Shown here: positions 5,921-6,100 of the stretch, one piece after another
How the letters are laid out: every line of letters begins with the position of its first letter
How positions within the stretch are numbered: position 1 is the stretch's first letter
Assembly: GCA_934533005.1 (NCBI GenBank)
Contig: CAKTBC010000101.1
Location: 1-6,100 of the forward strand
Origin: an uncultured Oscillospiraceae bacterium
GTDB taxonomy: Bacteria > Bacillota > Clostridia > Oscillospirales > Oscillospiraceae
DNA length: 6,100 nucleotides
Direction: 5' to 3'
The notes under the pieces: model-generated
The model's database searches: none
What the model was told of the DNA's origin: nothing
Seen by the model: the letters and a program-made list of their open reading frames with translations, nothing else
Position numbers and translations under genes: made by a program

Positions 5921-6100
5921 TTGATCGAGCTTCTTGCGCGGCTTTTCATTCGAGACAGCCGCCATACGGACGATCCCCGCGTCCGCGCCGCCTACGGCAC
6001 ATTGTGCTCGGCGGTCGCCATCGCGCTCAATATCCTGCTGGCGGCGGCCAAATTCGTCGTCGGCACGCTCGCCGGGTCGGTCTCGATCACGGCGGACGCG
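5921..6100 (+). CDS. Cation diffusion facilitator transporter, N-terminal part (runs off right edge)
   Basis: Sixty codons are present from a TTG start. After a short amphipathic lead containing RLFIRDSRHTDDPRVRAAYG (7-26) comes a first membrane helix (about 27-50, rich in Ala, Leu, Val), then GTLAGSVSITADA (48-60), the start of the second helix. The pattern of an N-L-L-x-A-x-K-x-x-x-G helix followed by G-S-x-x-x-x-A-D-A is typical of cation diffusion facilitator (CDF) transporters, which export Zn, Mn, Fe or related divalent metals in exchange for protons. The window ends a few residues before the metal ligands expected in helix 2, so metal preference cannot be read. It is very likely co-transcribed with, and translationally linked to, the upstream membrane-anchored protein because its ribosome binding site overlaps that stop codon. 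Confidence 0.85.
   Translation, partial: MIELLARLFIRDSRHTDDPRVRAAYGTLCSAVAIALNILLAAAKFVVGTLAGSVSITADA

Noticed and set aside
4769..5965. A 398-codon open frame on the minus strand
   Set aside because: Antisense to the membrane-anchored protein and the CDF start; no domain motif and biased composition, consistent with a shadow frame.

Overview
The window looks like chromosomal DNA from a GC-rich member of the Clostridia, probably an Oscillospirales-type anaerobe. That placement is an inference. It rests on strong Gram-positive Shine-Dalgarno sequences (AAAGGAG, AAAGGAGG), GTG and TTG starts alongside ATG, tight gene packing, and a CsaB-type pyruvyltransferase, an enzyme linked to S-layer anchoring in Gram-positive walls. 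I see no rRNA, tRNA, CRISPR array, insertion sequence or intrinsic terminator.

Two gene groups diverge from about 1238-1359. Leftward (minus strand) lies a 377-residue fusion of a histidine phosphatase and a GNAT acetyltransferase. It overlaps by 13 bases the start of a metallophosphoesterase gene that runs off the left edge. Rightward (plus strand) are five closely packed genes: a GT4 glycosyltransferase-CsaB fusion (GTG start), a HisJ-family PHP phosphatase (4-base overlap), rpiB (46-base gap), a membrane-anchored DUF4015-like glycoside-hydrolase-fold protein (11-base overlap), and the start of a cation diffusion facilitator (TTG start, SD overlapping the previous stop). The spacing suggests one transcription unit continuing past the right edge.

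The shared intergenic region carries two good sigma-A-type promoters in a crossed arrangement. The plus promoter lies in the 5' leader of the minus gene and the minus promoter lies in the leader of the plus gene, with both predicted start points near 1276-1277. The two polymerases could hardly bind together.

The most unusual signal is a perfect 30-bp palindrome (2408-2437) inside the GT-CsaB gene, just before the join between the two enzyme modules. An in-frame ATG sits at its exact centre and an AAAGGAG lies 15 bases upstream of that ATG. This raises the testable idea that the CsaB half is also made alone from an internal start controlled by an RNA hairpin. The GT-CsaB fusion and the membrane-anchored sugar-hydrolase-like protein suggest a partly cell-envelope operon. 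RpiB, the PHP phosphatase and the CDF transporter look like general metabolism sharing the transcript.
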